Origin: Pseudoalteromonas luteoviolacea NCIMB 1942
GTDB taxonomy: Bacteria > Pseudomonadota > Gammaproteobacteria > Enterobacterales > Alteromonadaceae
DNA: 60,844 nucleotides
Assembly: GCF_001625595.1 (NCBI RefSeq)
Contig: NZ_AUXT01000025.1
Coordinates: 1-60,844, forward strand
Direction of reading: 5' to 3'
A program made the position numbers and the translations under genes. Shown one piece after another: positions 29,460 through 38,243 of this stretch. Position 1 is the first letter of the stretch. The number at the start of each line of letters is the position of its first letter. Below the pieces are notes generated by a model, which was not told the DNA's origin, ran no database searches, and was given only the letters and a program-made list of their open reading frames with translations.

Positions 29460-30382
29460 ATGAAGGTGCTGCCAACACACTGGCAAAACAATGGCAGCAA
29501 CCCATTACAGAGTTCATGGCTTACTTGCACTATGAGAGACAATATTCCCCACACACGGTGCGCCAATACCAAACCCAGCTACAATTAGCCGCATACTTTT
29601 TCGCAGAACATTGCCATGATTGGTTTTCTGTCAGTAGTGAGCAAGTACGTCGTTTTTCCATGCACTTGCGCAGCAAGCAATACAACCCCAGAAGCATCAA
29701 TCTCAAGCTCAGCTGCATTCGAAGCCTGTATAAATTTTTAAAAACCAAGCATACCGAGAACCCTCAGCTTCACAATCCCGCGGCAGGTCAAAAAGGGCCA
29801 AAATTTCAAAAGCCTTTACCTAAAAACCTCGATGTCGACCAGATGCTGCAATTACTCGAAATTGATGCAGATGATGCACTTGCGGTGCGAGATAAAGCCA
29901 TGATGGAGCTCATGTATTCCAGCGGTTTGCGCGTAAGTGAGCTGGTAAACACAAACTTGCACGACATTCGCGAAGGTGAAATACGCGTGCTCGGTAAAGG
30001 CAGTAAAGAACGAGTTATCCCCGTTGGGAAAAAAGCCCTCGAAGCCATTGATACTTGGCTTAAGTTTCGACCACTTTTTGCCCACGATGAAGAACTGGCT
30101 TTGTTTGTGAGCAAACGAAAAACGCGCATCTCTGTACGACACGTTAGGGCACGCATGAAAGAATGGGGCATAAAGCAAGGTATCTCAGCAAATGTCCATC
30201 CACACAAGTTGCGACACTCATTTGCTAGCCATTTGTTAGAATCCAGTGGCGATCTTCGGGCCATTCAGGAAATGCTTGGCCACAGCAGTTTATCTGCTAC
30301 GCAAGTATATACTCACGTAGACTTTCAGCACTTGGCAAAAGTATATGACCAAGCCCACCCACGTGCCAGACAAAAGAAATAG
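29456..30382 (+). CDS. xerC: site-specific tyrosine recombinase XerC
   Basis: A 308-residue tyrosine recombinase. The SAM-like N-terminal core-binding domain (FMAYLHYERQYSPHTVRQY) precedes a catalytic domain with Arg in YSSGLRVSEL, the HKLRHSFASHLL box, LGHSSLSATQ and the nucleophile in VYTHVD. With XerD it resolves chromosome dimers at dif; the dif site is not in the window. Its place after dapF-DUF484 and before yigB is the conserved XerC locus, which separates it from XerD and integrases. Start ATG at 29456 overlaps the preceding gene. Confidence 0.96.
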   Translation: MNEGAANTLAKQWQQPITEFMAYLHYERQYSPHTVRQYQTQLQLAAYFFAEHCHDWFSVSSEQVRRFSMHLRSKQYNPRSINLKLSCIRSLYKFLKTKHTENPQLHNPAAGQKGPKFQKPLPKNLDVDQMLQLLEIDADDALAVRDKAMMELMYSSGLRVSELVNTNLHDIREGEIRVLGKGSKERVIPVGKKALEAIDTWLKFRPLFAHDEELALFVSKRKTRISVRHVRARMKEWGIKQGISANVHPHKLRHSFASHLLESSGDLRAIQEMLGHSSLSATQVYTHVDFQHLAKVYDQAHPRARQKK

Positions 30383-30466
30383 TGCACAATAGGCAGCTTC
30401 ATTTTGCTCCGTAATCACTGTTTTCGCGTACAATAGAATTACACAGCACCGAGCACAAAGAGTACT

Positions 30467-31168
30467 ATGCGATTTAATAGAGCCATTTCTCCTATCAAGG
30501 TTTTAAGCTTTGATTTAGATGACACACTTTACAATAACCACCCTATTATTCTAAATGCCATACAAGCAATGCAAAGCTACTTACAGTCAATTCCTGAGTG
30601 GGCCAATCAACAGGATGACTACTGGCTTAAGTGCAGACGGCATATTGGTGAAACTCAGCCGCATTTACAAGACGATGTCACAAACTGGAGAAAAGTAGCG
30701 CTTGAATATGGCATGTCACAACTAGCGTTAACAAAAGAAGAAGTAGCAAGATATTCATCCAATGCCTATCAAGCATTCGCCACTGCACGCAGCAACATAA
30801 CTGTAGACCAATCAGTCTTATCATTACTACGGGAGCTAGAAAAAAAATATACGCTTATTGCGATTACCAATGGTAATGTGGAAGTTGAAAAGTTTAATCT
30901 TGCAGGCGTATTTGAGCACGTGTACCTTGCAGGCCTTGATGGAAAAGCAAAGCCTGACGCAGCCTTGTTTGAACGTGCATGTCATGACCTCAAGGTCAAT
31001 CCATCAGAGATATTGCATATAGGGGATAGCTTGGACACCGATGTACAAGGTGCTAATTTAGCTGGGTGCCAAAGCGTATGGCTCAACAATCAGCAAGCTA
31101 CCTATAAATACAAAGGGTTAGCGGACATTGAGATCCAAGATATTCACCAACTCGCCTTTTTAAAATAG
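30467..31168 (+). CDS. yigB: HAD-family phosphatase, YigB type
   Basis: A 233-residue HAD subfamily IA hydrolase. Motif I FDLDDTLYNN carries the nucleophile Asp, motif II is AITNGN, motif III lies near KAKPDAALFE, and motif IV is HIGDSLDTDVQGA. E. coli YigB dephosphorylates FMN and the riboflavin intermediate 5-amino-6-(5-phosphoribitylamino)uracil. Placement after xerC supports the assignment. ATG at 30467, 84 bases after xerC, with a possible -10 TACAAT at 30429-30434. In E. coli uvrD comes next; here it does not. Confidence 0.88.
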   Translation: MRFNRAISPIKVLSFDLDDTLYNNHPIILNAIQAMQSYLQSIPEWANQQDDYWLKCRRHIGETQPHLQDDVTNWRKVALEYGMSQLALTKEEVARYSSNAYQAFATARSNITVDQSVLSLLRELEKKYTLIAITNGNVEVEKFNLAGVFEHVYLAGLDGKAKPDAALFERACHDLKVNPSEILHIGDSLDTDVQGANLAGCQSVWLNNQQATYKYKGLADIEIQDIHQLAFLK

Positions 31169-31542
31169 TCTAGGTTAGCAGCGACGAATTACACCAAAAT
31201 ACTCGCGGGCTATGCCCGCTTAAAATATACAGCCCCTCTCTCCGATCATTCGCACGCCTGAAAATGAATACGCATAATTTAGAGCAAGCAATGATTTACG
31301 CCTCACAATATTAAACACCATCATTGTTTTTTGCTGTTAATTTAAAGCTGAACAGCTAATCGTGCATATACCGCATACATTTATTGTTTCGTAAATATTA
31401 TTTGTTCCTTTTACCTGTACACCCTACAATCTAAATAACGAAGGGGTGCTCAATCCAATAAGGAAATTATCGATATTACTTTTTATAAGCGGCCTTCCAA
31501 GGTTAAGATGAAAAAAAAAGATGATGAGGTTAAGCTCTGATT
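31169..31542 (+). other. intergenic region with a short hairpin
   Basis: 374 bases without a convincing gene. It holds a 6-bp GC hairpin (GCGGGC-TAT-GCCCGC, 31205-31219) that may end the yigB transcript, then A/T-rich sequence. Just before the next gene there is a 10-codon ORF (31508-31540) rich in Lys codons with a run of nine A residues, which I do not trust as a gene. Confidence 0.4.
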
Positions 31543-32424
31543 ATGAAAAAGATAGTTGTTACTGGTGCTACAGGTTTACTGGGGCGCACGCTCATGCAAG
31601 TGCTCGCACATTCAAATACGGTAATTGGCACAGGTTTTAGCAGAGCAAAACCGCCTATTGAGCAACTCGATTTGAACCAAGAAACGGCCATTGTCGACTT
31701 TTTAGACAAGCACCAACCCGATGTGTTAATCCATGCCGCCGCCGAGAGAAAACCAGATATCTGTGAAAACGATCATCAGGCCACTATTGCATTGAATGTG
31801 AAAGCAGCTGAGTTTCTCGCTAACCAATGTAAAGCGCGTAAAATTCACTTTATATTCGTCAGTACTGACTATGTTTTTGATGGTACATCGGCACCTTACC
31901 TTGAAAATGCATGTCATTCACCAGTCAATTTTTATGGTCAAAGTAAAGCCCAAGCAGAGCAAACTATTCTGAGCAATAGCGCACTACATACCATTATCCG
32001 CGTGCCCGTGTTGTACGGTGAGGTAGAATATCTCGCAGAATCTGCCGTCACGGTCATTGCTCAACAGATACTTGAACAACCAAATAGTAAACATGATGAT
32101 TGGGCAATTCGGTTCCCAACCCATGTTGAGGACATCGCTTTAACGTTACAAGCACTAATACAGCAGCCGGAGTCAAACATTGGCGGGATTTTCCATGTCT
32201 CCGACAACCAATCCATGACCAAATATGGCATGGCCAAACATATTGCAAATGTTGTTGGCAAGGATCCTGCGGATCTTGTTTCTGTCCCAGAACCAACACA
32301 AAACGCAACGAGGCCCTATAATTGTGCCTTAAAAGACTCTCGGTTAGCAGCACTCGACATTCAATTCACCCGTGACTTTGCTAACGCTATCAAGCAAGTA
32401 TTAGCGCCTCACCTCGAACAGTAA
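31543..32424 (+). CDS. RmlD-like NAD(P)-dependent sugar-nucleotide reductase (extended SDR)
   Basis: A 293-residue SDR. The nucleotide-binding VTGATGLLGRTLMQVL is at the N-terminus, the active-site Ser/Thr region is FVSTDYVFDG, and the YxxxK pair is YGQSKAQAE. The fold matches dTDP-4-dehydrorhamnose reductase (RmlD) and its relative, the MAT2B subunit. No other rhamnose genes (rmlA, B, C) are in the window, so synthesis of dTDP-rhamnose is not supported. The substrate is unknown. ATG at 31543 with a weak ribosome site. The retropepsin-like gene begins 26 bases later. Confidence 0.82.
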   Translation: MKKIVVTGATGLLGRTLMQVLAHSNTVIGTGFSRAKPPIEQLDLNQETAIVDFLDKHQPDVLIHAAAERKPDICENDHQATIALNVKAAEFLANQCKARKIHFIFVSTDYVFDGTSAPYLENACHSPVNFYGQSKAQAEQTILSNSALHTIIRVPVLYGEVEYLAESAVTVIAQQILEQPNSKHDDWAIRFPTHVEDIALTLQALIQQPESNIGGIFHVSDNQSMTKYGMAKHIANVVGKDPADLVSVPEPTQNATRPYNCALKDSRLAALDIQFTRDFANAIKQVLAPHLEQ

Positions 32425-32450
32425 AACATATAATTAGGGAGCCCGTAACG

Positions 32451-33605
32451 ATGCGATCAATAATCAATCTAATCCTACTATGCTCCCTGTCATTGAATAT
32501 CTACTTAGATTGGCAACGACCTAACTCATTCTTGCAAAAAGTGTTTAGTGATGATGTGGAAACGTTATTGGTTACGAATACTGTTGCCAGTTACACGACA
32601 GAAACAATTGAGCAACCACCAACTCAATCACTTCTTGCCCAAGCTCAAAGTAACCCTGCTGAGCAGAGCTTCGCGGATGGCGACCTAATGGAAGCCCTTG
32701 CCCAGTGGCGAACATCAACCTCGCATACACAATCAATCAGCACCATTCATAACTGGATCAATAAGCTAAAAAACACTCTAAACAGCGCAACGTCTACGGC
32801 ACTCGCTGAGTATCTTTTATTTGTGCAAAACTATCTTGCCATCGTGCCTAATGACTTTCTCGCATTACAATTTGAGGCAGAGATTTTTGTGGCACAAGGG
32901 GAGCGAGTTGAGGCAATTTACCGTTTTATACGACTTTTTCAACAGTACCCAGAGCATGAGTATCTAAAAAAGGTCATCACTGAACTAATCAGTATCGAGT
33001 TAAGTGAATTACTAGAGCAAAATAATTGGCATGAGTTAATTGAAAAAGGTCAACTTTGGCTTAGTGAGCAGCCTGAAAACCTCGTTTTAATTGCGCATAT
33101 TGCCAAGGCCTACTTAGCACTAGACAATAATTTAGAAGCAGAGTTATTACTGACCCAATTGAGTAAACAGCAGCAACAACATCAATTGATTGCACCGCTA
33201 CTCGCAGAGCTCAACAGCAAACATCAGCAAGTTGAAACAATCCCGCTTGTGCGACATGGCGAGCATTATATATTGCAGGCCAAAATAGCCGGACAACAGA
33301 TAGACTTAATGATAGACACAGGTGCTAGTACGACAGCCCTCACTTCGGCGCAATTTGACCTGCTGGGCTACGGTGTCAGTTTTTTAACTTCGCGACGGGT
33401 AAGTACAGCAAATGGGGTGGTCGAAATACCTTTTTATCAAAGTGCTGGGATCCAAATTGGGTCTAAACAGCAAACACCTTTCGAATTCGGTGTTATGACC
33501 TCTTCCACTCAAGGACCAGGGTTACTGGGGATGAATTTTTTGCGCCATTTTAAGTTTGAAATTGACCAGCAAAATGCCCAGCTAATTCTCAAGCCTCGAC
33601 AATAG
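32451..33605 (+). CDS. retropepsin-like aspartic protease with helical TPR-like region
   Basis: A 384-residue protein. It has an N-terminal hydrophobic anchor or signal (about 3-17, IINLILLCSLSLNIY), a helical middle with TPR character (about 60-260), and a C-terminal retropepsin-like domain. That domain has LMIDTGASTTALTSAQF (the DTG active site) and the flap partner GPGLLGMNFL. Single-domain bacterial members dimerise to form the active site, as HIV protease does. Export makes a periplasmic protease plausible. The substrate is unknown. ATG at 32451; possible operon with the SDR gene. It is convergent with the methyltransferase-like gene. Confidence 0.82.
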   Translation: MRSIINLILLCSLSLNIYLDWQRPNSFLQKVFSDDVETLLVTNTVASYTTETIEQPPTQSLLAQAQSNPAEQSFADGDLMEALAQWRTSTSHTQSISTIHNWINKLKNTLNSATSTALAEYLLFVQNYLAIVPNDFLALQFEAEIFVAQGERVEAIYRFIRLFQQYPEHEYLKKVITELISIELSELLEQNNWHELIEKGQLWLSEQPENLVLIAHIAKAYLALDNNLEAELLLTQLSKQQQQHQLIAPLLAELNSKHQQVETIPLVRHGEHYILQAKIAGQQIDLMIDTGASTTALTSAQFDLLGYGVSFLTSRRVSTANGVVEIPFYQSAGIQIGSKQQTPFEFGVMTSSTQGPGLLGMNFLRHFKFEIDQQNAQLILKPRQ

Positions 33606-33644
33606 GTTTGGTCAATTCTTGGCTGAAATATGTAAGGTGTCGAG

Positions 33645-34373
33645 CTACTTGCTTGAGGTTGAGAGTCTTTTATTCATAAAAGTCAATTCAAGCGGCGTTT
33701 GGCTCACTTCACCTATCCCACCGCCAGAGATGTGCACAACTTCAAAATGCTCAGACATACGCTCGATAAATTGAGTGACCTTAGACATGCAGTCTGGTAT
33801 TGGCGACAATTCAATTGTTACAACACTCAACATACTCTCTAACTTAATAATGTCGTCAACCATATGATATTCATCACACGACATACTGATATTCAGCATA
33901 GTCGCATTGTCTTCAATAGTACCGTATACAGCAATAAGTGTTTCTAAACTAATATCCACTTCATTAGTATGATCACTCACTCGACGACGCAATAGTCGGT
34001 TGCCACTACTGTAAAAGGCATACAGTAAAACGCGGTTAAGTAGCGCTTTTATGTGATGCTTACTTTGTTTTAATCGACCAAACAAAACACTTTGTAGGGA
34101 CTTAACCCCACAGCTCAACGCACTACTCACAATAGAAGACAAGCTCAACTGGTAGTCCACACCCACGACTTTGCAATCGGGGTTTAACTGCTGAAAAGCT
34201 TTATCAAAAGCCCAGTTTTCATCTGCCCCTAAAGACAGCAGTGTTTTCGTTTTTGCGATAGCACGTGCGGGGATCAGGTGACCACGCTCATGTTGCTCAC
34301 CTACTCGCACGAGATCAGTACACTGATTTAAATCCAGCTGTAATTTATTGATCTCCACAACAAGTAACACCAA
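33645..34373 (-). CDS. divergent FkbM-like methyltransferase-family protein
   Basis: Up to 242 residues. Not firmly recognised. Several short stretches suggest the FkbM methyltransferase fold: LLSLGADENWAFDKAF near the SAM-binding position, VVGVDYQLSLSS after it, DDIIKLES where FkbM proteins have a KIDxEG-like strand, and EVVHISGGG followed by LELTFMNKRL at the end. The classical glycine-rich SAM loop and the acidic KIDIEG motif are degraded, so it may be inactive or use another ligand. The start is uncertain: TTG at 34373, with GTG codons nearby. It follows the glycosyltransferase gene on the same strand. Confidence 0.5.
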   Translation of the reverse strand: MVLLVVEINKLQLDLNQCTDLVRVGEQHERGHLIPARAIAKTKTLLSLGADENWAFDKAFQQLNPDCKVVGVDYQLSLSSIVSSALSCGVKSLQSVLFGRLKQSKHHIKALLNRVLLYAFYSSGNRLLRRRVSDHTNEVDISLETLIAVYGTIEDNATMLNISMSCDEYHMVDDIIKLESMLSVVTIELSPIPDCMSKVTQFIERMSEHFEVVHISGGGIGEVSQTPLELTFMNKRLSTSSK

Positions 34374-34475
34374 TTTAACCTAAGTTAGTTTAAGTGTAAC
34401 TTTAATATCTATGATTGTTTTAATAAAGTGTGAATTTAAGTCAAAAAGCTTTGTAAATTTGTTTTATAAGCTCAA

Positions 34476-35315
34476 TTATCTCGGCACAAAGAGCGTACTC
34501 AAGAAACAGATAAGCGCATTGGGTAGGGGGTACTTTTGATACACTTTATTTAAAAACTGCTGCCAAGCAAGGTGCTTGAGCCGCATAATTTCATGCTCGT
34601 CTATTAAACCTTGATACAAATGAGCAAAATCTTTTAAAAATTGTACATCACGCCGGCGATTATTCTTTGCATAACCTTTGCCAGCATAGTGAATAAAGCC
34701 TGCTCGACGATAACCTTGCTTTCCAAACATATCCATTCGGTTAAAGTCTTCGCTAAGCGCTCGGTGTTTAAGTTGGTTACCAAACAGTTCATAGTTAAAC
34801 AGTGTTTGCTCGTAAAATCGAACCTCATTACAGACCAGCTGTAGTCTTGAAAGCGTTGCAAATTCGAATAAACGACATCCTTTTGATGCTAATATCACAC
34901 CCACATTATAGTAGACAGGTTTATTGTTAAAAGTTGGCCAATCAATCTCACCCAACACATTTTCTATTAACAATTTCTCATGGTGACGGGGGCAAATCTC
35001 TCCTTCATTGAGCATATACACGGTATCTAAATCGTTATATTTTTGAAAAATATCCTCGGTATCGGGGTGCACTAAAATATCAGCGTCTAAATATAAAACA
35101 CGATCATACTCTGCTAGTAACTGACCGATACGCAACTTTTCAGCCCAAGCGGGATTTGCGCCAAATTTGGGAGATTGAATATCAACTTTAAAAGTTAATG
35201 CATCTGCAACAACTAAATCAGCCCCTACTTTCTTAGCATAATGACGAAAACTATGAATAGCCGCTTGATACATGGGGTTGTCGCCTATCGCGAGTGTAAC
35301 AATTACTTTGTTCAA
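34476..35315 (-). CDS. glycosyltransferase, family 8-like
   Basis: A 279-residue GT-A-fold glycosyltransferase. The metal and nucleotide-sugar site DxD is at residues 77-79 (LYLDADILVHP), the N-terminal strand IVTLAIGDNPMYQAA fits, and AWAEKLRIGQLL resembles the family-8 Lys region. No signal peptide or membrane segment. Donor and acceptor are unknown. The start is TTG at 35315 with GGGGAG four bases upstream. It lies alone with an FkbM-like gene downstream; there is no surrounding polysaccharide cluster, so it may modify a protein, a lipid or LPS. Confidence 0.78.
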   Translation of the reverse strand: MNKVIVTLAIGDNPMYQAAIHSFRHYAKKVGADLVVADALTFKVDIQSPKFGANPAWAEKLRIGQLLAEYDRVLYLDADILVHPDTEDIFQKYNDLDTVYMLNEGEICPRHHEKLLIENVLGEIDWPTFNNKPVYYNVGVILASKGCRLFEFATLSRLQLVCNEVRFYEQTLFNYELFGNQLKHRALSEDFNRMDMFGKQGYRRAGFIHYAGKGYAKNNRRRDVQFLKDFAHLYQGLIDEHEIMRLKHLAWQQFLNKVYQKYPLPNALICFLSTLFVPR

Positions 35316-35464
35316 TCTACTCCCCTATATTCGCTCTTTAATATCTATTAAAGTTGTGCCCATTTTAGCCGTAGTGACCCCTCTATTGACGGCTACCACC
35401 ATGATTAGTTCAACTAAAAATGGAAAAAATTAAACATAGTTGATCCTAGCGATTCGAGCGCATT

Positions 35465-35770
35465 CTAGTAGAGTTTATTATCACCAAACGGCACTTCAAG
35501 TTGGTTACTGCCTTTACGCGCTGGCTGGCCAATCATTTCATCATAGGCACTTTGATGGCGAAGTGTCATTTGATGATAGTCGATATGCTGTACCAATTTT
35601 TGTAATGCCAAGGGGTTTCTGGCGCGAATGGCTTCACCTTTGCTATCCACGACAAGATACTCAGCATCCCCTACACAAGCGATTAGGTTGTACAAGGCAA
35701 CATCTAAAGAGTTCGCGACAAATTTAGTGACCGGCTGCATATCACACAGCGCTGCCAGTGTTATCTTCAT
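35465..35770 (-). CDS. small conserved protein, possibly DUF6482
   Basis: A 101-residue cytoplasmic protein. I do not recognise a function. The pattern of a beta-rich N-terminus (YLVVDSKGEAIRARNPLAL) followed by MTLRHQSAYDEMIG recalls the DUF6482 family of marine gammaproteobacteria, but this is from memory of the pattern and is uncertain. ATG at 35770. Divergent from the pseudouridine synthase gene, with 127 bases between them. Confidence 0.6.
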   Translation of the reverse strand: MKITLAALCDMQPVTKFVANSLDVALYNLIACVGDAEYLVVDSKGEAIRARNPLALQKLVQHIDYHQMTLRHQSAYDEMIGQPARKGSNQLEVPFGDNKLY

Positions 35771-35897
35771 AATCTTGTTCCAAAGTAATGATATACGACA
35801 ACGCTCCAGATGCGGTTTAATCCCATCAATAGAAACCCATTAATCACGCGCAGACATTTGATATACTCATCGTTTATTTTGCTGAAGTTAGTAGTTT

Positions 35898-36617
35898 ATG
35901 CCTAAATCACACCATACTCCTCCTATGCGCCTAGCAAAGTATTTAAGCCATTGTGGTGTATGCTCTAGGCGTCAGGCATCAAGGCTTATTGACCAAGGGC
36001 ACGTGCAAGTAAATGATAGGCCTGCCAATCATATAGATCATGTTAACGACCAAGACAAAGTCACCGTCTGTGGTGAACTCGTTGCGGGGTTAGCCGAAAA
36101 ACTACTTTATCTTTACCACAAACCGGTAGGGGTCGATTGCAAGCTCAATGAAAATGACCCTTGCAGTTTAATCCACTACTTACCCAGTGGGCCAAGAGTG
36201 TATCCGGTTGGTCGGCTTGACAAAGACAGCAGGGGCTTACTTTTGCTTACCAATGACGGCGAGCTATGCAATTCACTGATCCACCCTGATCATCACCAAG
36301 AAAAAGAATATATTGTCACGGTAGATAGAGATATAGATCCACAGTTTTGCCAACAAATGGCACAAGGCGTTCCTGTGGATGGCCAACTCACGTTACCTTG
36401 TATCGTAAGCCAAATCGCCCCCAAAACCTTTTCTATCATTTTAAAACAAGGACTGAATCGCCAAATTAGAAAAATGACGAAGTTTTGTGGTAGACGTGTC
36501 GTTGATCTCAATCGTATCCGTATTGCCAATCTCGTACTTGACCCCGATACCCTCGCCGAAGGTGATGTTTGCCAAATCTCTTTGGATGCCCTGAAACTAG
36601 AGGATTTACAAGCTTAA
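35898..36617 (+). CDS. rluF: RsuA/RluF-type rRNA pseudouridine synthase
   Basis: A 239-residue enzyme. The N-terminal S4 RNA-binding domain is MRLAKYLSHCGVCSRRQASR. The catalytic domain has PVGRLDKDSRGLLLLTNDGE with the invariant Asp, then EKEYIVTVDRDI and LKQGLNRQIRKM. Among the small-subunit family, the PVGRLDKDS box and the KEYIVTVD stretch are closest to RluF (E. coli 23S rRNA U2604). RluE or RluB specificity is not excluded, and the chain is shorter than E. coli RluF, which has a C-terminal extension. ATG at 35898. Its last 12 bases overlap the convergent MAPEG gene. Confidence 0.75.
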   Translation: MPKSHHTPPMRLAKYLSHCGVCSRRQASRLIDQGHVQVNDRPANHIDHVNDQDKVTVCGELVAGLAEKLLYLYHKPVGVDCKLNENDPCSLIHYLPSGPRVYPVGRLDKDSRGLLLLTNDGELCNSLIHPDHHQEKEYIVTVDRDIDPQFCQQMAQGVPVDGQLTLPCIVSQIAPKTFSIILKQGLNRQIRKMTKFCGRRVVDLNRIRIANLVLDPDTLAEGDVCQISLDALKLEDLQA

Positions 36618-36989
36618 CGCCACCATTGTGATGGGGCTGATGAGCCCTATCGACCAAGTTATTGAGCGCAGTAAATCCCAGTCGCACCAGTAAAAAACAC
36701 AATAAAGTATCCGCGCGCCAATATGAGCCATCGCTAACCACTGAACACCATTGGAAGTGTGATTGGTCCCCAGTACAACAGCAAGGGCCACAGCAAAAAC
36801 AGCGAGTGATTCAAAACAATTGTAGTGTGCAGCAACCGCACGCGCACCTAGTCCCGTTAGCTGATGTTGCTGCACCCTAGGCTGCTTATTGTTGTAACCA
36901 CCGGCCTTGTGCATCTCAATAATGACTGGGATTTTCGCAAAGTAAGGTAACAATATACTGACCAAGGCGCAGCTAATTATCACATCCAT
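36606..36989 (-). CDS. MAPEG family inner-membrane protein
   Basis: A 127-residue protein with four hydrophobic segments, typical of MAPEG. The conserved GARAVAAHYNCFESLAVFAV carries the Glu/Asn pattern of the family, and AHIGARILYCVFYW is the third-helix signature. Eukaryotic relatives are glutathione-dependent enzymes; the bacterial branch has no settled function. ATG at 36989 is chosen because AAAGGA lies seven bases upstream; an upstream ATG at 37010 has no site. It overlaps the rluF 3' end by 12 bases. Confidence 0.85.
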   Translation of the reverse strand: MDVIISCALVSILLPYFAKIPVIIEMHKAGGYNNKQPRVQQHQLTGLGARAVAAHYNCFESLAVFAVALAVVLGTNHTSNGVQWLAMAHIGARILYCVFYWCDWDLLRSITWSIGLISPITMVALSL

Positions 36990-37073
36990 GAAAGGTCCTT
37001 TTGATTGCATTCTCAGTTATTAAAGCGCATTTTGACATGTGATGAAAGGGTAAAAAATATGCGTATACAAATG

Positions 37074-37106
37074 AGTAAAGCCACCAAATGACATCAAGTG
37101 GCTTTA
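37074..37106. repeat. 10-bp inverted repeat between two divergent genes
   Basis: GTAAAGCCAC and GTGGCTTTAC with a 13-base loop. It looks like a terminator stem, yet it lies between the 5' ends of the MAPEG and EamA genes, where neither gene ends. No T-run. It could be an operator, or the end of a short unannotated transcript. Confidence 0.5.
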
Positions 37107-37273
37107 CGAGTAACATCGCACTAAGTATAGGTTTATTTTCCTAAAGTCGCACTGTGACAGATTGTCGCACACACTCATATTGCTCAGAAAAATGCCCAAT
37201 ATCACTATTTTTCATTCGAAAACCATCAATGGAAATAGTAACTTATTTTTAAGCTTCACGTTTAGAGTCAACT

Positions 37274-38146
37274 ATGGGATGGATCTTTTTTACCTGCCTA
37301 GCTGCGTTTAGTCAGGCATGGCGCAATGCGTTGCAAAGTCAGCTAAGTGCACATGCCAGCGTCGCTACCGTCACGCTCGCTCGCTTTCTTTTTGCGCTCC
37401 CACTGGCCGGGTTATATGTATACTTACTCTACTCATTTCAACCAGCCCCTCAGCTCGAGGCCAGCAACAGTTTGGTCAGCTATATTGTTGCAGCTAGCAT
37501 TATGCAAATTGTTGCGACTGCGCTGATGGTTATTTTATTTAAGCAAAAGAGCTTCGCTATTGGTGCCGGCCTTGCAAAGAGCGAAGCGTTGGTTGCGGCT
37601 GTATTGGGCATGGTCTTTTTTGGCTCTGCGCTCACATTACTGGGCTGGTTAGGAGTACTTATTGGTGGTGTTGCAGTACTCATTCTGAGTGGGTTTAGCC
37701 TGCAAAACTTCAACTGTAAAACAGCGGCTTTAGGCCTAGCTTGTGGCACATGCTTTGCGCTTACATCACTGTGGGTCAGAGAAGCCAGTTTGGCGAGTGC
37801 CTTGCCTTTCCCCCACAGTGCTGGTTGGGTGCTCTTCTGGGTATTGAGCTGCCAAACATTTATATTATGCCTATACGTTACAGTCAAAGAGCCAACTTCT
37901 TGGCGTGTAATTCGACAACACTTACCACTGATTTTACTGGTCAGCTTAGCAAGCTGTATTGGCTCTATTGGCTGGTTTAGTGCAATGAGCTTACAACACG
38001 TAGCGTACGTTAAAACACTCGGACAAATTGAAGTATTCATCACTATTCTCATTGCAACTATCTGGCTAAAATCTCCGCCCAAGATGCGCGATACGTTTGG
38101 ACTTATTTTAATCGCCATCGCCGCCATTTTAGTCATGGCGAGCTAA
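37274..38146 (+). CDS. EamA/DMT-superfamily transporter
   Basis: A 290-residue inner-membrane protein with ten predicted helices in two five-helix repeats, the EamA/drug-metabolite transporter design. The first helix starts MGWIFFTCLAAFSQAWRNAL, and the repeat boundary is near residue 145. Family members export amino acids or metabolites; no substrate can be read from sequence. ATG at 37274. It is not near a matching regulator, unlike the EamA gene at 58281. Confidence 0.85.
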   Translation: MGWIFFTCLAAFSQAWRNALQSQLSAHASVATVTLARFLFALPLAGLYVYLLYSFQPAPQLEASNSLVSYIVAASIMQIVATALMVILFKQKSFAIGAGLAKSEALVAAVLGMVFFGSALTLLGWLGVLIGGVAVLILSGFSLQNFNCKTAALGLACGTCFALTSLWVREASLASALPFPHSAGWVLFWVLSCQTFILCLYVTVKEPTSWRVIRQHLPLILLVSLASCIGSIGWFSAMSLQHVAYVKTLGQIEVFITILIATIWLKSPPKMRDTFGLILIAIAAILVMAS

Positions 38147-38243
38147 CAGATAATCACCAAAGCAAACTAAAAGCGTTATTTTTCACTGTGGGATCCTTCA
38201 CCTATACTGGAGTATAACTCCATCCAAAATAGTTAGGATTTGT

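Noticed and set aside
31508..31540. 10-codon ORF rich in AAA before the RmlD-like gene
   Set aside because: Too short, no ribosome site, and A-runs make such ORFs likely by chance.
35440..35727. 95-codon plus-strand ORF opposite the 101-residue gene
   Set aside because: Composition is typical of an antisense shadow; the minus-strand gene has better start context and a protein-like pattern.
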